A stretch of 64,000 nt of DNA from an uncultured Clostridia bacterium (GTDB taxonomy: Bacteria > Bacillota > Clostridia > Christensenellales > Borkfalkiaceae). How positions within the stretch are numbered: position 1 is the stretch's first letter; every line of letters begins with the position of its first letter. Positions 43,690 through 53,268 of this stretch are shown one piece after another. Under the pieces are notes generated by a model. It saw only the letters and a list, made by a program, of their open reading frames with translations. It was not told the DNA's origin and searched no databases. The translations under genes were made by a program, and so were the position numbers. Location: contig CALVWX010000001.1 of the NCBI GenBank assembly GCA_944368215.1, positions 1 through 64,000 of the forward strand. Direction: 5' to 3'.

Positions 43690-43990
43690 AAATCGTACTC
43701 GCTTTGCGCCTCAAACGGCGTAAGGGCATCGTCGTTTTCGGTCGTCGCCCGCGTGCGGTCAGGCGCTCGCTAATCTCACAACGCTCAAACAGTGTTGTTC
43801 GCCGTGCGATTATCCGTTTTATGTCATCTTGAGCAAAGTGAGCGCAGCGAACGACGTCGAAAGATCTTGTTTGGTTTCGCGCCCCGCAAGATACATTCGA
43901 CGCCGCTCGTCGGGCAATAAGCCACTCCTCGCTCTGCTCAGTATGACATAAGGAACCCGCCCACCCGCCCGCAATTATGCGCGCCGTGCG
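43690..43990. repeat. Main repeat copy with linked side repeat
   Basis: The main copy spans 43822-43948 (TGTCATCTTGAGC to CTCAGTATGACA). To the left (43694-43800) is a side block that matches 53575-53665 in reverse complement (ACCGAAAAC and TGCCCTTACGCCGTTTGAG shared). To the right is CCCGCCCACCCGCCC then AATTATGCGC, also seen after copies at 45591 and 53358. Confidence 0.75.
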
Positions 43991-44091
43991 CGCGGAATTG
44001 TCTGCCATTTTTACGACGGCGGTCGATTATCTCCACATAGTATCATTGTGGAGAGCGCAACCCTTTACGTAATTACAACAACTAAAAGTCT

Positions 44092-45261
44092 ATGAGATCA
44101 TTTGTCAACAAGCGCGCGGCCGAATTAAAGCCGAGCGGCATAAGAAAATTTTTTGATATAGTTTCCGAAATGGAAGGGGCTATTTCCCTCGGCGTGGGCG
44201 AGCCCGATTTCGTCACGCCGTGGTCGATACGCGACGCGGCCATCCGTTCGGTTAAACGCGGGCTCACCCAGTACACGGGCAACCGCGGCCTGCCCGAACT
44301 GCGCAAAAATATCTGCCGCTATTTAAGTCAAAGATTTTCCGTTCCCGCCGACCCCGCCCACACCATAGTCACCGTCGGCGCAAGTGAGGCGATAGATTTG
44401 ACCTTGCGCGCAATCTGCGACGAGGGCGACGAAATTCTCGTGCCCGAACCCTGCTATGTGTCTTACGCGCCCTCCGTCACCCTTGCCGGGGGAACGCCCG
44501 CGGCGGTGCATTGCGTGGCCGATAACGACTTTGTCCTGACCCCGGAACAGATAGAGAGCGCCGTTACGCCCAGAACCAAGGCGTTAATACTTGCCTATCC
44601 CAACAATCCCACGGGCGCCATCATGACGGCCGAACAGCTTAAGGCCATAATTCCCGTAATAAAAAAGCACGACCTATTGGTCATCTCCGACGAAATTTAT
44701 GCCGAGCTCACTTACGTCGGCAAGCATGTTTCAATAGCTTCGTTCGATGATATGGCCGAGCGAACGGTGGTTATAAGCGGTTTTTCCAAGGCGTTCGCCA
44801 TGACGGGCTGGCGCGTGGGCTTTGTGTGCGCCCCCGCCGAAATAGACGAGGCCATGTTCAAAATTCATCAGTACACCATAATGTGCGCGCCGCGCGTAAG
44901 CCAGCACGCCGCCAACGCCGCCCTTACAGAAGGCTTTTCCGACGGGTTTGCCGTCGTCGACGAAATGCGCGACGAATACGCCCGCCGCGGCAGATTTCTG
45001 GCCAACGCCTTCAATTCCATGGGGCTCAAATGCTTCATGCCCAAGGGCGCGTTTTATGTATTCCCGTCCGTCGCCACGACGGGCATGACGGGAGAAGAGT
45101 TTGCCAACGCCCTTCTGCGTTCGCAAAAGGTGGCCGTCGTCCCCGGTTCTGCCTTCGGCGACGCGGGTTTATATCACGTGCGCTGTTCTTACGCCACTTC
45201 CATGTCCCAGCTCTCCGAGGCAATAGACAGGATTTCCGCTTTCTTAAAAGAGATTAAATAG
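44092..45261 (+). CDS. PLP-dependent aminotransferase class I/II
   Basis: The product has 389 aa. Fold type I motifs are YTGNRGLPELRKNI, YPNNPTGAIM, VISDEIYAEL and the Schiff-base Lys in SGFSKAFAMTGWRVGF; the C-terminal Arg for the substrate carboxylate is in YHVRCSYATS. It is closest to the AlaT/AspC-like group. The Lrp regulator upstream supports an amino-acid role, perhaps alanine. Substrate is not settled. No ribosome site is obvious before the ATG, and a repeat fills the gap upstream. Confidence 0.9.
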   Translation: MRSFVNKRAAELKPSGIRKFFDIVSEMEGAISLGVGEPDFVTPWSIRDAAIRSVKRGLTQYTGNRGLPELRKNICRYLSQRFSVPADPAHTIVTVGASEAIDLTLRAICDEGDEILVPEPCYVSYAPSVTLAGGTPAAVHCVADNDFVLTPEQIESAVTPRTKALILAYPNNPTGAIMTAEQLKAIIPVIKKHDLLVISDEIYAELTYVGKHVSIASFDDMAERTVVISGFSKAFAMTGWRVGFVCAPAEIDEAMFKIHQYTIMCAPRVSQHAANAALTEGFSDGFAVVDEMRDEYARRGRFLANAFNSMGLKCFMPKGAFYVFPSVATTGMTGEEFANALLRSQKVAVVPGSAFGDAGLYHVRCSYATSMSQLSEAIDRISAFLKEIK

Positions 45262-45351
45262 GTCATATATTCAGGGGAATTGTATTTTTCATTGAATAAT
45301 GCGCTTATTGCGGCGCGGGCAAAAGCCCGCGCCGTTTCGGGCACAAAAAGA

Positions 45352-45710
45352 AGTGAGCGCAGTCGGATGTATCTTGCCAGATATGTAACCCCATAAGATC
45401 CTTCGACTCCGTTCGCTGCGCTCGCTTTGCTCAGGATGACATAAGAACCCCGCCCACATATTATGTGTCATACTGAGCGGAGAGAGGAGGGCTTTTTGCC
45501 CGACGAACGCAGTCGAATGTATCTTGCCCGATATGTAACCCGACAAGATCCTTCGACTCCGTTCGCTACGCTCACTCTGCTCAGGATGACATAAGGAGCC
45601 CGCCCACCCGCCCAAAATTAATCGCGCAAAAGCCACGGTTTTGCGCGAGGCTAAGGCCGGCCGCAGGATATACAAATTTATCGCAATAGTAAGATTGCGG
45701 AGTACGGCTG
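45352..45710. repeat. Two main repeat copies plus the long side block
   Basis: Copies lie at about 45352-45441 (left end decayed) and 45466-45591. The region 45592-45705 is the reverse complement of 9940-10125 and includes GCCCACCCGCCCAAAATTAA. The two copies share their inner TATCTTGCC...GATATGTAACC sequence. Confidence 0.8.
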
Positions 45711-45732
45711 CGGCGTCACCCCGCTTAAATAA

Positions 45733-45761
45733 TTGACAAAAACTTAAGCAAAATATATAAT
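45733..45761 (+). promoter_or_regulatory. Promoter of greA
   Basis: TTGACA (45733-45738), 17 bp, TATAAT (45756-45761). Confidence 0.75.
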
Positions 45762-45854
45762 ATAGTAAACGGATATGTGGAGGAATTTTTATTCAGCCAC
45801 ATATCTTTGTTTATTTTGTGCAATCAAATATCAATAAGAGGTAATAAAAATAAC

Positions 45855-46322
45855 ATGGCAGAACAGTTTGTAATGACCCAGAAAAATCTGGACGATCTCA
45901 AGGAAGAGCTTGAGTATCTGGTAAAGACCAAGCGTCCCGAAATTATCGAACGCATCGCAGAAGCGCGTTCGCACGGTGACCTTTCGGAAAACGCCGAATA
46001 CGACGCCGCCCGCGAGGAACAGCGTTCCAACGAGGGCAAAATCGCAGAGATCGAATATCAGATTAAAAACGCCGTCGTGCAGGAAGAAATCACCGATAAT
46101 TCCTATGTCCACCTCAACTCGGTGGTCACCGTCTACGACGAGGAATTCGGCGAAGAGGACACCTACACCATTTCCTCCGTAACCGACGTCGACGTCATGA
46201 ACAACAAAATTTCCTCCGAATCTCCCGTGGGCGCCGCTCTCATGCGCCACAAGACGGGCGATGAAGTGGTAGTCGCTTCCCCCGAGGGCGAGTATAAGCT
46301 TAAAATTCTCAGCATAAGATAA
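45855..46322 (+). CDS. greA: Transcription elongation factor GreA
   Basis: The product has 155 aa; the start at 45855 follows AGAGGT. The N-terminal coiled coil (about 1-75) holds LKEELEYLVKTKRPEI and the tip motif GDLSENAEYDAAREEQ, with the two acidic residues that reach the polymerase active site. The C-terminal FKBP-like domain ends SPVGAALMRHKTGDEVVVA. GreA triggers RNA cleavage in backtracked polymerase. lysS follows 103 bp later, as in many Firmicutes. Confidence 0.96.
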   Translation: MAEQFVMTQKNLDDLKEELEYLVKTKRPEIIERIAEARSHGDLSENAEYDAAREEQRSNEGKIAEIEYQIKNAVVQEEITDNSYVHLNSVVTVYDEEFGEEDTYTISSVTDVDVMNNKISSESPVGAALMRHKTGDEVVVASPEGEYKLKILSIR

Positions 46323-46425
46323 TTTTTAAAAGGCTCTGTTTAAACAGTATGCTGCGCCGCAAAAATAGTCAGGGCGCGGTAAAATGCGCGCGAATGTGCG
46401 CAATATACCCATATAAAGGATTCCC

Positions 46426-47946
46426 ATGGAAGAGAAGAACGTAAACAACATACCAACCGAAGAAGAGGAGCGCGAACTCCTCGCCGAACAGGCGCGCATC
46501 CGCAGGGAAAAGCTCGCAAAACTCATTTCCGAAAACAAAAATCCCTACGAAAAGACGCTCTATAACGTCACCGCCAATTCAACGTATATCAAAGAGCGCT
46601 TCGACGAGCTCGAAGGCAAGGAAGTTTCCATTGCGGGCAGGCTGATGTCCCGCCGCATAATGGGCAAAGCTTCCTTTTCGCATATCTCCGACCGCGACGG
46701 TCTCATTCAGATATACGTCAAGCGCGACGACGTAGGCGAAGAGGACTACATGTCCTACAAAAAGGACTACGACATAGGCGATATCGTCGGCGTGAGGGGG
46801 TACGTCTTCAAGACCCAGACGGGCGAAATTTCGGTGCATTGCTCGCATATCGAAATGCTCTCCAAATCCCTTCTGCCCCTGCCCGAAAAGCAGCACGGCC
46901 TGACCAATATGGACATAAAGTACCGCCAGCGCGACCTCGATTTAATCGTCAATCCCGAAGTCCGCAAAACCTTTATCGCCCGTTCCAAAATTTTAAAGGA
47001 AATCCGCGCCTATCTCGACAATCTCGGCTATCTCGAAGTCGATACGCCCGTTCTTACCACGCTCGAAATCGGCGCGGCCGCCCGCCCCTTCAAAACCCAC
47101 CACAATGCGCTCGACATAGACATGTACCTGCGCATAGAAACCGAGCTCTATTTAAAGAGGCTCATAGTCGGCGGGCTCGAAAGGGTGTACGAAGTCGGCC
47201 GCATATTCCGCAACGAGGGCATGGACGCCTTCCATAATCCCGAGTTCACCACCGTCGAAATGTATCAGGCATACACCGACTACAAGGGCATGATGGACCT
47301 CATCGAAAACATGTACCGCACCATAGCGGCCAATGTCTGCGGCACCACCACGATAATCTATCAGGGTACACAGATAGACATGGGCGCCCCTTGGAAGCGC
47401 ATGACCATGAAGGAGGCAGTAAAGGAGGCATGCGGCGCCGATTACGACAGCTGGGCCGACGACAAAGCCGCCCGCGACTGCGCAAAGGCGCTCGGCTGTG
47501 AAGTAGAAGAGGGCGAAAACGCCACCCGCGGCCACGTTTTAATCGCGCTGTTTGAGCATTTCGTCGAAGACACTCTCATTCAGCCCACCATAATTTACGA
47601 TTACCCCGTAGAAAATTCCCCTCTCGCAAAGCGCAAGGCTTCCGACCCCGCCTTTACCGAAAGGTTTGAATATTTCATCTGCGCGCACGAATTCGGCAAC
47701 GCCTTCTCCGAACTCAACGACCCCATCGACCAGAAGGCCCGCTTTGTAAAGCAGGTCGAAGAGAAAAAGAAGACCGAACCCGGTTGCAACGCGCAGGTAG
47801 ACGAAGATTTCATCACCGCCTTGGAATACGGCCTTCCCCCCACGGGCGGCCTCGGCATGGGCGTAGACCGCCTTGTCATGCTCCTCACCGACAGCGCGAC
47901 GATAAGGGATGTAATACTCTTCCCCACCATGAAACCCAAGAAATAA
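46426..47946 (+). CDS. lysS: Lysyl-tRNA synthetase (class II)
   Basis: The product has 506 aa. It has an N-terminal OB-fold anticodon domain (about 60-160, VSIAGRLMSRRIMGKASF). The class II core has motif 1 around FIARSKILKEIRAYLDNLGYLEVDTP-type residues. Motif 2 is FRNEGMDAFHNPEFTTVEMYQ and motif 3 is GLGMGVDRLVMLLTD. It charges tRNA-Lys. The last residues, ATIRDVILFPTMKPK, are the family end. The start MEEKNVNN follows AAAGGA. It is likely in one unit with greA. Confidence 0.97.
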   Translation: MEEKNVNNIPTEEEERELLAEQARIRREKLAKLISENKNPYEKTLYNVTANSTYIKERFDELEGKEVSIAGRLMSRRIMGKASFSHISDRDGLIQIYVKRDDVGEEDYMSYKKDYDIGDIVGVRGYVFKTQTGEISVHCSHIEMLSKSLLPLPEKQHGLTNMDIKYRQRDLDLIVNPEVRKTFIARSKILKEIRAYLDNLGYLEVDTPVLTTLEIGAAARPFKTHHNALDIDMYLRIETELYLKRLIVGGLERVYEVGRIFRNEGMDAFHNPEFTTVEMYQAYTDYKGMMDLIENMYRTIAANVCGTTTIIYQGTQIDMGAPWKRMTMKEAVKEACGADYDSWADDKAARDCAKALGCEVEEGENATRGHVLIALFEHFVEDTLIQPTIIYDYPVENSPLAKRKASDPAFTERFEYFICAHEFGNAFSELNDPIDQKARFVKQVEEKKKTEPGCNAQVDEDFITALEYGLPPTGGLGMGVDRLVMLLTDSATIRDVILFPTMKPKK

Positions 47947-48178
47947 ATTCGCGCGTATAAGCTTTGCAATACTGTGTCGGGCTTGCGTTTGCCCTCGGTC
48001 ACATACGTCATTGTATGCTCCCGTCGGGACAATTCGCGCCCTTCTTGTCTTGCTCGCTTCTCCGCACGAATTCTGTCGACCGGGGTTGGAAGCAAGCTCC
48101 TTCGCAACTTCCGCACGCTCCTTTTCGCGCAAAATCTATGGTTTTGCGCGCATAATAGGGGTGGGTGGCGGGTTCCTC

Positions 48179-48295
48179 TGTCATCCTGAGCGCAGTGAGC
48201 AAAGCGAACGAAGTCGAAGGATCTTGTTGGTTTACGTATCGTGCAGGATACATTCGACTACGCATGGAGTTCTCCATGCTTCGCTCAGTATGACA
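48179..48295. repeat. Main palindromic repeat copy
   Basis: TGTCATCCTGAGCGCAGTGA to GCTCAGTATGACA with inner arms GAAGGATCTTG and GCAGGATACATTCGA. The preceding 230 bp (47947-48178) contain no gene. Confidence 0.8.
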
Positions 48296-48365
48296 ATATG
48301 GCGGGAATATATTTTAATTGATCCTCACTCGCTTAAACTTCCTCCCCCTTTCAAGCACATTATAG

Positions 48366-49718
48366 ATGCAATATAATTATCACATTTTAAACCAACTCAA
48401 TAAATACGCGGGCAAAGACAGGCTCCGCTTTCACATGCCCGGGCACAAGGCTTCGGGCGCGTTCTGTCGCGCCTTTCCCGGCTCAAAAAAGGACATAACC
48501 GAACTGTCCTTTTCGGACGATCTTCAGAATCCTGCGGGCGCAATAGCCGCCGCACAGCGCGACATAGCACAAATTGTCGGAGCAAAGCGCGCGTATATCA
48601 CCACTGACGGCTCGTCGTCGGGTGTCATGGCGTGCGTATATGTCGCCTCGCGCTTCGGCAATAAATTAATCGTCCCCCGCAACAGCCACAAAAGCGTGTT
48701 CAATGCCTGCCGCATATTCGGCGTCGAACCCGTCATCGTGCAGGGCGAGGAGCTGGAAGGCGTGCTTCTTCCCCCCGACCCCGAGCTCATAAACAAGCTA
48801 ATAACCAACGACGTCAACATTGCGGGCATGATAATTTCGTCGCCCGATTACTACGGCAATATCGCCCCGCTGGACGACTACGCCGCCGTTTTAAAGCCGC
48901 AGGGCAGATATCTCTTCTGCGACGGCGCGCACGGCGCGCATCTGGGCGTGTGCGAAGGCCGCCCCGGCTATTGCGGCAGCTATGCCGATATGTGGGTGGA
49001 CGGCGCGCACAAGACCCTTCCCGTGCTGACGCAGGGCGCATATGTGTGCGTCAACGACGAAGATTTAATCCCTTACGCCGAGGAGGCGATGGGCATCTTC
49101 CGCACCACTTCGCCCTCCTTCCCCATAATGGCTTCGGTTGAGTACGGCGTTAAATATTATAAAAATAATCCGGAAGTTTATGCCGGGGCGCGCGCGGCGG
49201 CCGCGGCCTTCAAAAAGGAGCTTTCGGCGTTCATGTTTTATCCCTCGGCCGACTGGGCCAAGGTAGCCGTCGACTTCAAACCCTTGGGCATATCCCCCGA
49301 TCTCGCCCAACAGAGACTCGAAAAGAAGGGCATATTTGCCGAAATGAACGACGGCAGATACCTTTTGTTTTACCTTTCGCCGTCGACTACCAAAAAACAG
49401 CTCGAAAAACTCGCAGTCGCCCTCATTGAAATCGCGGGCACAAAAAAACTGCGCGCAACCTACGTCGATAAAAAAACCGTGATATCGCCCGCCGCGCGCA
49501 CATACAGCTATCTGTATGCGCTGCGTTCGCCATCCGAGTGGGTTCCCCTCGAAGAGAGCGCGGGCAAAATGTGCGCCGAAAACGCTGGCGTCACTCCGCC
49601 CTGCCTGCCCGTCGTAATTGCGGGCGAAATTATTTCGGAGCGCGCCGCGCAGCTGTTGAAGAGCAGCAAAAACACATTCGGAATTAAAGACGGAAAAATA
49701 AAAGTGGTGAAGAGATGA
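48366..49718 (+). CDS. Orn/Lys/Arg decarboxylase family PLP enzyme (YaaO-like)
   Basis: The product has 450 aa. The N-terminal signature RLRFHMPGHKASG is followed by YITTDGSSSGVMACVY, FCDGAHGAHLG and the PLP Lys in WVDGAHKTLPVLTQGAYV. The short C-terminal domain is normal for the YaaO group, which lacks the wing domain of the large enterobacterial enzymes. Likely products are cadaverine, putrescine or agmatine; the substrate cannot be fixed. tmk begins 4 bp before its stop codon (ATGA overlap), the same order as B. subtilis yaaO-tmk. Confidence 0.9.
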   Translation: MQYNYHILNQLNKYAGKDRLRFHMPGHKASGAFCRAFPGSKKDITELSFSDDLQNPAGAIAAAQRDIAQIVGAKRAYITTDGSSSGVMACVYVASRFGNKLIVPRNSHKSVFNACRIFGVEPVIVQGEELEGVLLPPDPELINKLITNDVNIAGMIISSPDYYGNIAPLDDYAAVLKPQGRYLFCDGAHGAHLGVCEGRPGYCGSYADMWVDGAHKTLPVLTQGAYVCVNDEDLIPYAEEAMGIFRTTSPSFPIMASVEYGVKYYKNNPEVYAGARAAAAAFKKELSAFMFYPSADWAKVAVDFKPLGISPDLAQQRLEKKGIFAEMNDGRYLLFYLSPSTTKKQLEKLAVALIEIAGTKKLRATYVDKKTVISPAARTYSYLYALRSPSEWVPLEESAGKMCAENAGVTPPCLPVVIAGEIISERAAQLLKSSKNTFGIKDGKIKVVKR

Positions 49719-50341
49719 GAGGATATTTCGTTACATTCGAAGGCTGCGAAGGTTCGGGCAAGAGCACCCAGCTTAAACTGCTCGCGCAAAAACTCGATGA
49801 GGCGGGCGCAGACTATATAATGACCCGCGAACCGGGCGGCAGCCCCATAGCCGAGCGCATACGCGAAATCATCCTTGACGGCAAAAACACCGCCATGTGC
49901 GACGAGTGCGAAGCGCTTTTATACGCCGCCGCGCGCGTTCAGCACATAAAGGAAAAAATTCAGCCCGCGCTTGAGAGCGGCAAGCTGGTCATCTGCGACC
50001 GCTACATTCATTCTTCCCTCGCCTATCAGGGCATAGCGCGCGGACTCGGCGAGGAATATATTCAAAGCATAAATTCATACGCCGTAAAAAACTGCCGCCC
50101 CGATTTGACAATCTTCCTCGACATTCCCCCCGAGCGCGCCTTCGATCGCAAGCACGGCGCCGACGAGGACGACCGCATGGAACAGCTCGGGCTGGCTTTT
50201 CACACAAAGGTATACAACGGCTATCTCGCTCTCGCGGCTAAAGACCCCGTAATATGTCCCGTCGACTGCTCCGGCACAAAGTTTGAGACGAGCGGCAAAA
50301 TCTGGAAACTGCTCGTTGAAAAGGGCATAGTAAGGGGGTAA
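49715..50341 (+). CDS. tmk: Thymidylate kinase
   Basis: The product has 208 aa. The P-loop is FEGCEGSGKSTQ, the DRX motif is VICDRYIHSSLAYQG, and the TREPGG loop is TREPGGSPIAERIRE. A LID segment lies around HGADEDDRMEQ. It phosphorylates dTMP to dTDP. It overlaps the upstream decarboxylase gene by 4 bp and is followed 12 bp later by holB, which matches the conserved replication-linked order. Confidence 0.96.
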   Translation: MRGYFVTFEGCEGSGKSTQLKLLAQKLDEAGADYIMTREPGGSPIAERIREIILDGKNTAMCDECEALLYAAARVQHIKEKIQPALESGKLVICDRYIHSSLAYQGIARGLGEEYIQSINSYAVKNCRPDLTIFLDIPPERAFDRKHGADEDDRMEQLGLAFHTKVYNGYLALAAKDPVICPVDCSGTKFETSGKIWKLLVEKGIVRG

Positions 50342-50353
50342 GTTGTATAAATC

Positions 50354-51283
50354 ATGCGTCAACTTTTACAGGGTACAACTGCATACGCAATACTTACGCG
50401 CGACGTTAAAGCGCAGCGCGCCTCCCATGCCTATATGGTGTACTTTCAGGACGGCGCAAATCTGCGTTTTGCCCTCAAATATTTTGCCCTCGCCCTGATG
50501 GCTGAGGACGAAGGGAGTCGCGAAGGCTCGCTCATTATGGACGAGAGCTTTTCGGACGTAAAAGTTTACCCCGCGGACGGAAAAAAGCCGTCCGTGTCCG
50601 ACGCGGACGAAATTATCGGCGACAGCGCCTTAAAGCCCATCGAAGGCGATAAAAAGCTGTATATATTCACCGACTTCGACCAGGCCTCCGCCGTCGTCCA
50701 GAACAAACTTTTAAAACTTTTGGAAGAACCTCCGCGCGGAGTGTACTTTCTGCTCGGCGCAACATCGCTCGCGCCCGTGTTGCAGACCATACTTTCGCGC
50801 GTCAAACTGCTCGAAATTCCGCCCTTCCCCGAGGGTCAGATATACAGCGCCTTAACCCGCCTCGGCGGCGACGACAAGCTCAACCGCCTCGCCGCGGGCA
50901 GCTGCGCAGGGCTCTTCGGACAGGCCTGCGCCATGGTTTCGGGGCAGTGGTTTAAAGATATACTTTCCGCCGCAAACGACGTCGCTTCGGCCGCAAACAT
51001 AGGCGACGCGTCTTCCGTCAGCATGAAGTATGCCGACGTGAAAGAGAAGGGCGAACTTTTGCGGCAGGTTCAGCGCGTATACTTCGAAGAACTTAGAAAA
51101 TGCGTTTCGTCGGGGAATATGTGCGGGTCAACATATACGCGCCCCGCGCTCATGTACGCCGTGAGAGCGGTAAACGAGGCTTTGGAGGATTTGAAATTCA
51201 ACGCGAATTTTTCCTCGCTTTTGTTCGACCTCGCGTCGGGCGTAATTACGGAGAACGATAAATGGAAAAAATTGTTGGTGTAA
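50354..51283 (+). CDS. holB: DNA polymerase III delta' subunit
   Basis: The product has 309 aa. The clamp-loader fold is present. KLYIFTDFDQASAVVQNKLLKLLEEPP is represented by KLLKLLEEPPRGVYFLLGA, and the SRVKLLEIPPF motif follows (SRC in many homologues). There is no P-loop, as expected for delta'. It helps load DnaN. The N-terminal AAA part is divergent. Its end overlaps ricT by 22 bp. Confidence 0.93.
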   Translation: MRQLLQGTTAYAILTRDVKAQRASHAYMVYFQDGANLRFALKYFALALMAEDEGSREGSLIMDESFSDVKVYPADGKKPSVSDADEIIGDSALKPIEGDKKLYIFTDFDQASAVVQNKLLKLLEEPPRGVYFLLGATSLAPVLQTILSRVKLLEIPPFPEGQIYSALTRLGGDDKLNRLAAGSCAGLFGQACAMVSGQWFKDILSAANDVASAANIGDASSVSMKYADVKEKGELLRQVQRVYFEELRKCVSSGNMCGSTYTRPALMYAVRAVNEALEDLKFNANFSSLLFDLASGVITENDKWKKLLV

Positions 51284-52137
51284 AATTCAAAAACGGCTGC
51301 AAGGTTTATTACTTTGCGCCCGGCAAGGACACGTACGAGCGCGGCACGGACGTAATAGTCGAAACTGCGCGCGGCATGGAATATGCCACCGTCGTCCTGC
51401 CCGAAACTGAAGTTGCGGACGATAAAATAGTCTCCCCCTTAAAGCCCATAGTCAGAATTGCCACGGAAAAAGACAGGGAGACTGTAAAGCGCAACGAAGA
51501 GAGGAAGGAAGGCGCCATGAAGCTTGCCCGCGAAAAGGTTGAAAAGTGCGGGCTTGTCATGAAGATTATCGACTGCGAGTTCGCCTTCGACGGCAGCAAA
51601 GTCACCTTCTATTTCTCTGCCGACGGCAGGGTGGACTTCCGCGAACTCGTAAAGGAACTGTCCTCGGCATTCAGGCTGAGGATTGAACTCCGCCAGATAG
51701 GAATACGCGACGAAATCAAACTCGTAGGCGGTATCGCGCCATGCGGCAGAGAGTGCTGCTGCTCAACATGCATGCCCGATTTCAGAAAGGTTTCCATAAA
51801 AATGGCCAAAAATCAGGGGCTTTCGCTCAATCCCGGCAAAATTTCGGGCCTGTGCGGCAGGCTGATGTGTTGCCTTTCCTACGAAAACGACTACTACGCC
51901 GAAGCCTGCAAAAAGGTTCCCAAAGTCGGCTCCGAGGTGGACACGCCCGAAGGCAGGGGTCACGTTGTCAGCGTCAACATGCTCAAGATGGAAGTAAAGG
52001 TAAAAATCGAACAGAAGGACGCCGTAACCTACCGCGATTTTCCCGCCGAGCAGGTGAAATTCCGCCGCGGCGGCGCGCCCGTCAAAGCCGAGGAAGAAGA
52101 AATTTCCGAAGAGGAGCTTAAAAACCTGCTCGACTGA
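51262..52137 (+). CDS. ricT: PSP1-domain protein RicT (YaaT)
   Basis: The product has 291 aa; GGAG precedes the ATG inside holB. The PSP1 domain (about 55-140) contains VTFYFSADGRVDFRELVK. The Cys-rich part reads GGIAPCGRECCCSTC and GLCGRLMCCLSYEN. These cysteines match those that bind [4Fe-4S] clusters in the B. subtilis RicA/F/T (Y) complex. That complex promotes RNase Y-dependent mRNA processing, sporulation and competence. RicA and RicF genes are not in this window. A ferredoxin gene follows. Confidence 0.94.
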   Translation: MEKIVGVKFKNGCKVYYFAPGKDTYERGTDVIVETARGMEYATVVLPETEVADDKIVSPLKPIVRIATEKDRETVKRNEERKEGAMKLAREKVEKCGLVMKIIDCEFAFDGSKVTFYFSADGRVDFRELVKELSSAFRLRIELRQIGIRDEIKLVGGIAPCGRECCCSTCMPDFRKVSIKMAKNQGLSLNPGKISGLCGRLMCCLSYENDYYAEACKKVPKVGSEVDTPEGRGHVVSVNMLKMEVKVKIEQKDAVTYRDFPAEQVKFRRGGAPVKAEEEEISEEELKNLLD

Positions 52138-52214
52138 TATGTGTATGCCCCGTCTGAAGGGACAAAATGGCAAGATTTTTTATAGTGATTGATAAAAAAT
52201 GCCGCTCAACCCCC

Positions 52215-52243
52215 TTTACACGCAAAAAAATGTATGATATAAT
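52215..52243 (+). promoter_or_regulatory. Promoter of the ferredoxin gene
   Basis: TTTACA (52215-52220), 17 bp, TATAAT (52238-52243). A small inverted repeat (GTGTGGAAAGTTCCAC) follows at the start of the transcript. Confidence 0.65.
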
Positions 52244-52294
52244 ATGCGTGTGGAAAGTTCCACGCAATGTCAAATAATTATGGAGGAAGAACCA

Positions 52295-52465
52295 ATGGCA
52301 CACGTAATTTCCGACGAATGCGTCAGCTGCGGTGCATGCGCCGCTACCTGCCCCGTGTCCGCTATCTCCGAAGGCGCCGATAAGTACGTTGTAGATCCCG
52401 ATACCTGCATCGACTGCGGAGCTTGCGAAGGTGTATGCCCCACCGGTGCGGTAAAGCCCGAATAA
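52295..52465 (+). CDS. 2[4Fe-4S] ferredoxin
   Basis: The product has 56 aa; the ATG at 52295 follows GGAGGAAG. Two CxxCxxCxxxCP motifs are complete: CVSCGACAATCPV and CIDCGACEGVCPTGAV. It is a low-potential electron carrier typical of clostridia, located in the cytoplasm. It has its own promoter and terminator although it lies inside the ricT-yabB cluster. It could supply electrons or simply be a passenger there. Confidence 0.97.
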   Translation: MAHVISDECVSCGACAATCPVSAISEGADKYVVDPDTCIDCGACEGVCPTGAVKPE

Positions 52466-52485
52466 GCATTTTTAAACGACAAGAC

Positions 52486-52520
52486 AAAGGCGGCGGGAAA
52501 ATCCCTCCGCCTTTTCTTTT
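52486..52520 (+). terminator. Terminator after ferredoxin
   Basis: AAAGGCGGCGGGA...TCCCTCCGCCTTT stem followed by TCTTTT. Confidence 0.75.
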
Positions 52521-52563
52521 ATCTCAAATAAATTTGTATGCGCCCGCATTAGGGCTCAGGCCG

Positions 52564-53259
52564 GTGACCGTGAACGCAATTCTTAAAGAAGGCGAAGTGC
52601 TCGAAGAGCTCTTCGGCGATAAAAAAATAATACAGAATAAAAGCCTTTACCGCTTCACTTCGGACAGCATTCTGCTGTCCCGTTTCGCGCGCGCAAAATA
52701 CGGCGATATTGTCGCCGATTTCTGTGCGGGCAGCGGAATCGTCGGTCTGCATTTTATGTGTCTGAACGGCCATATATCGGGGGTTACGCTGTTTGAAATG
52801 CAGCAAAGCCTTTCGGATATGTCGGCGCGCACAATCGAGTGCAACGGTTTTGAAAAGGCAAGGGCCGTCTGCTGCCGCGTGCAGGATATCGGCAGGGAGT
52901 ATGACGACAAATTTTCGCTCATTCTCTGCAATCCCCCCTACGAGCGCGGCGGGTTCGAAAATCTCACTTACGAAAAGGCTGTCTGCCGCAAGGAGATAAC
53001 CATAACCCTGCCCGAAATAATCGAAGCCGCCTTCCGTAAATTAAAGTTCGGCGGCAGGTTCGCTCTCGTCAACCGCGCGGACAGGCTGGCAGAGGTAATT
53101 TATCTTTTAAAGGCGCGCGGTCTGGAGCCCAAACGGCTGCAGTTCGTCTCCGGCACGGCCGGCGGCAAGCCTTACCTTATAATGGTGGAAGCCGTCAAGG
53201 GCGGCAAACCGGGCATCGACATTCTGCCCGCGATAGCAAATGCGCCGTCGGCGCAATGA
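52564..53259 (+). CDS. tRNA1(Val) A37 N6-methyltransferase-like protein (TrmN6/YabB)
   Basis: The product has 231 aa from a GTG start (52564 or 52570; the frame is open upstream). The N-terminal part KSLYRFTSDSILLSRFA is typical. The SAM-binding loop is VADFCAGSGIVGLHF and the N6-adenine motif is LILCNPPYERGG. It most likely methylates adenine in tRNA. In B. subtilis yabB lies downstream of ricT/yabA and before rsmI, as here. The exact tRNA target in Firmicutes is not certain. Confidence 0.88.
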   Translation: MTVNAILKEGEVLEELFGDKKIIQNKSLYRFTSDSILLSRFARAKYGDIVADFCAGSGIVGLHFMCLNGHISGVTLFEMQQSLSDMSARTIECNGFEKARAVCCRVQDIGREYDDKFSLILCNPPYERGGFENLTYEKAVCRKEITITLPEIIEAAFRKLKFGGRFALVNRADRLAEVIYLLKARGLEPKRLQFVSGTAGGKPYLIMVEAVKGGKPGIDILPAIANAPSAQ

Positions 53260-53268
53260 ATGCCGCAT

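Noticed and set aside
43688..44008. Minus-strand frame in the Lrp-aminotransferase gap
   Set aside because: It spans the main repeat and a side block; similar peptides recur only because the repeat recurs.
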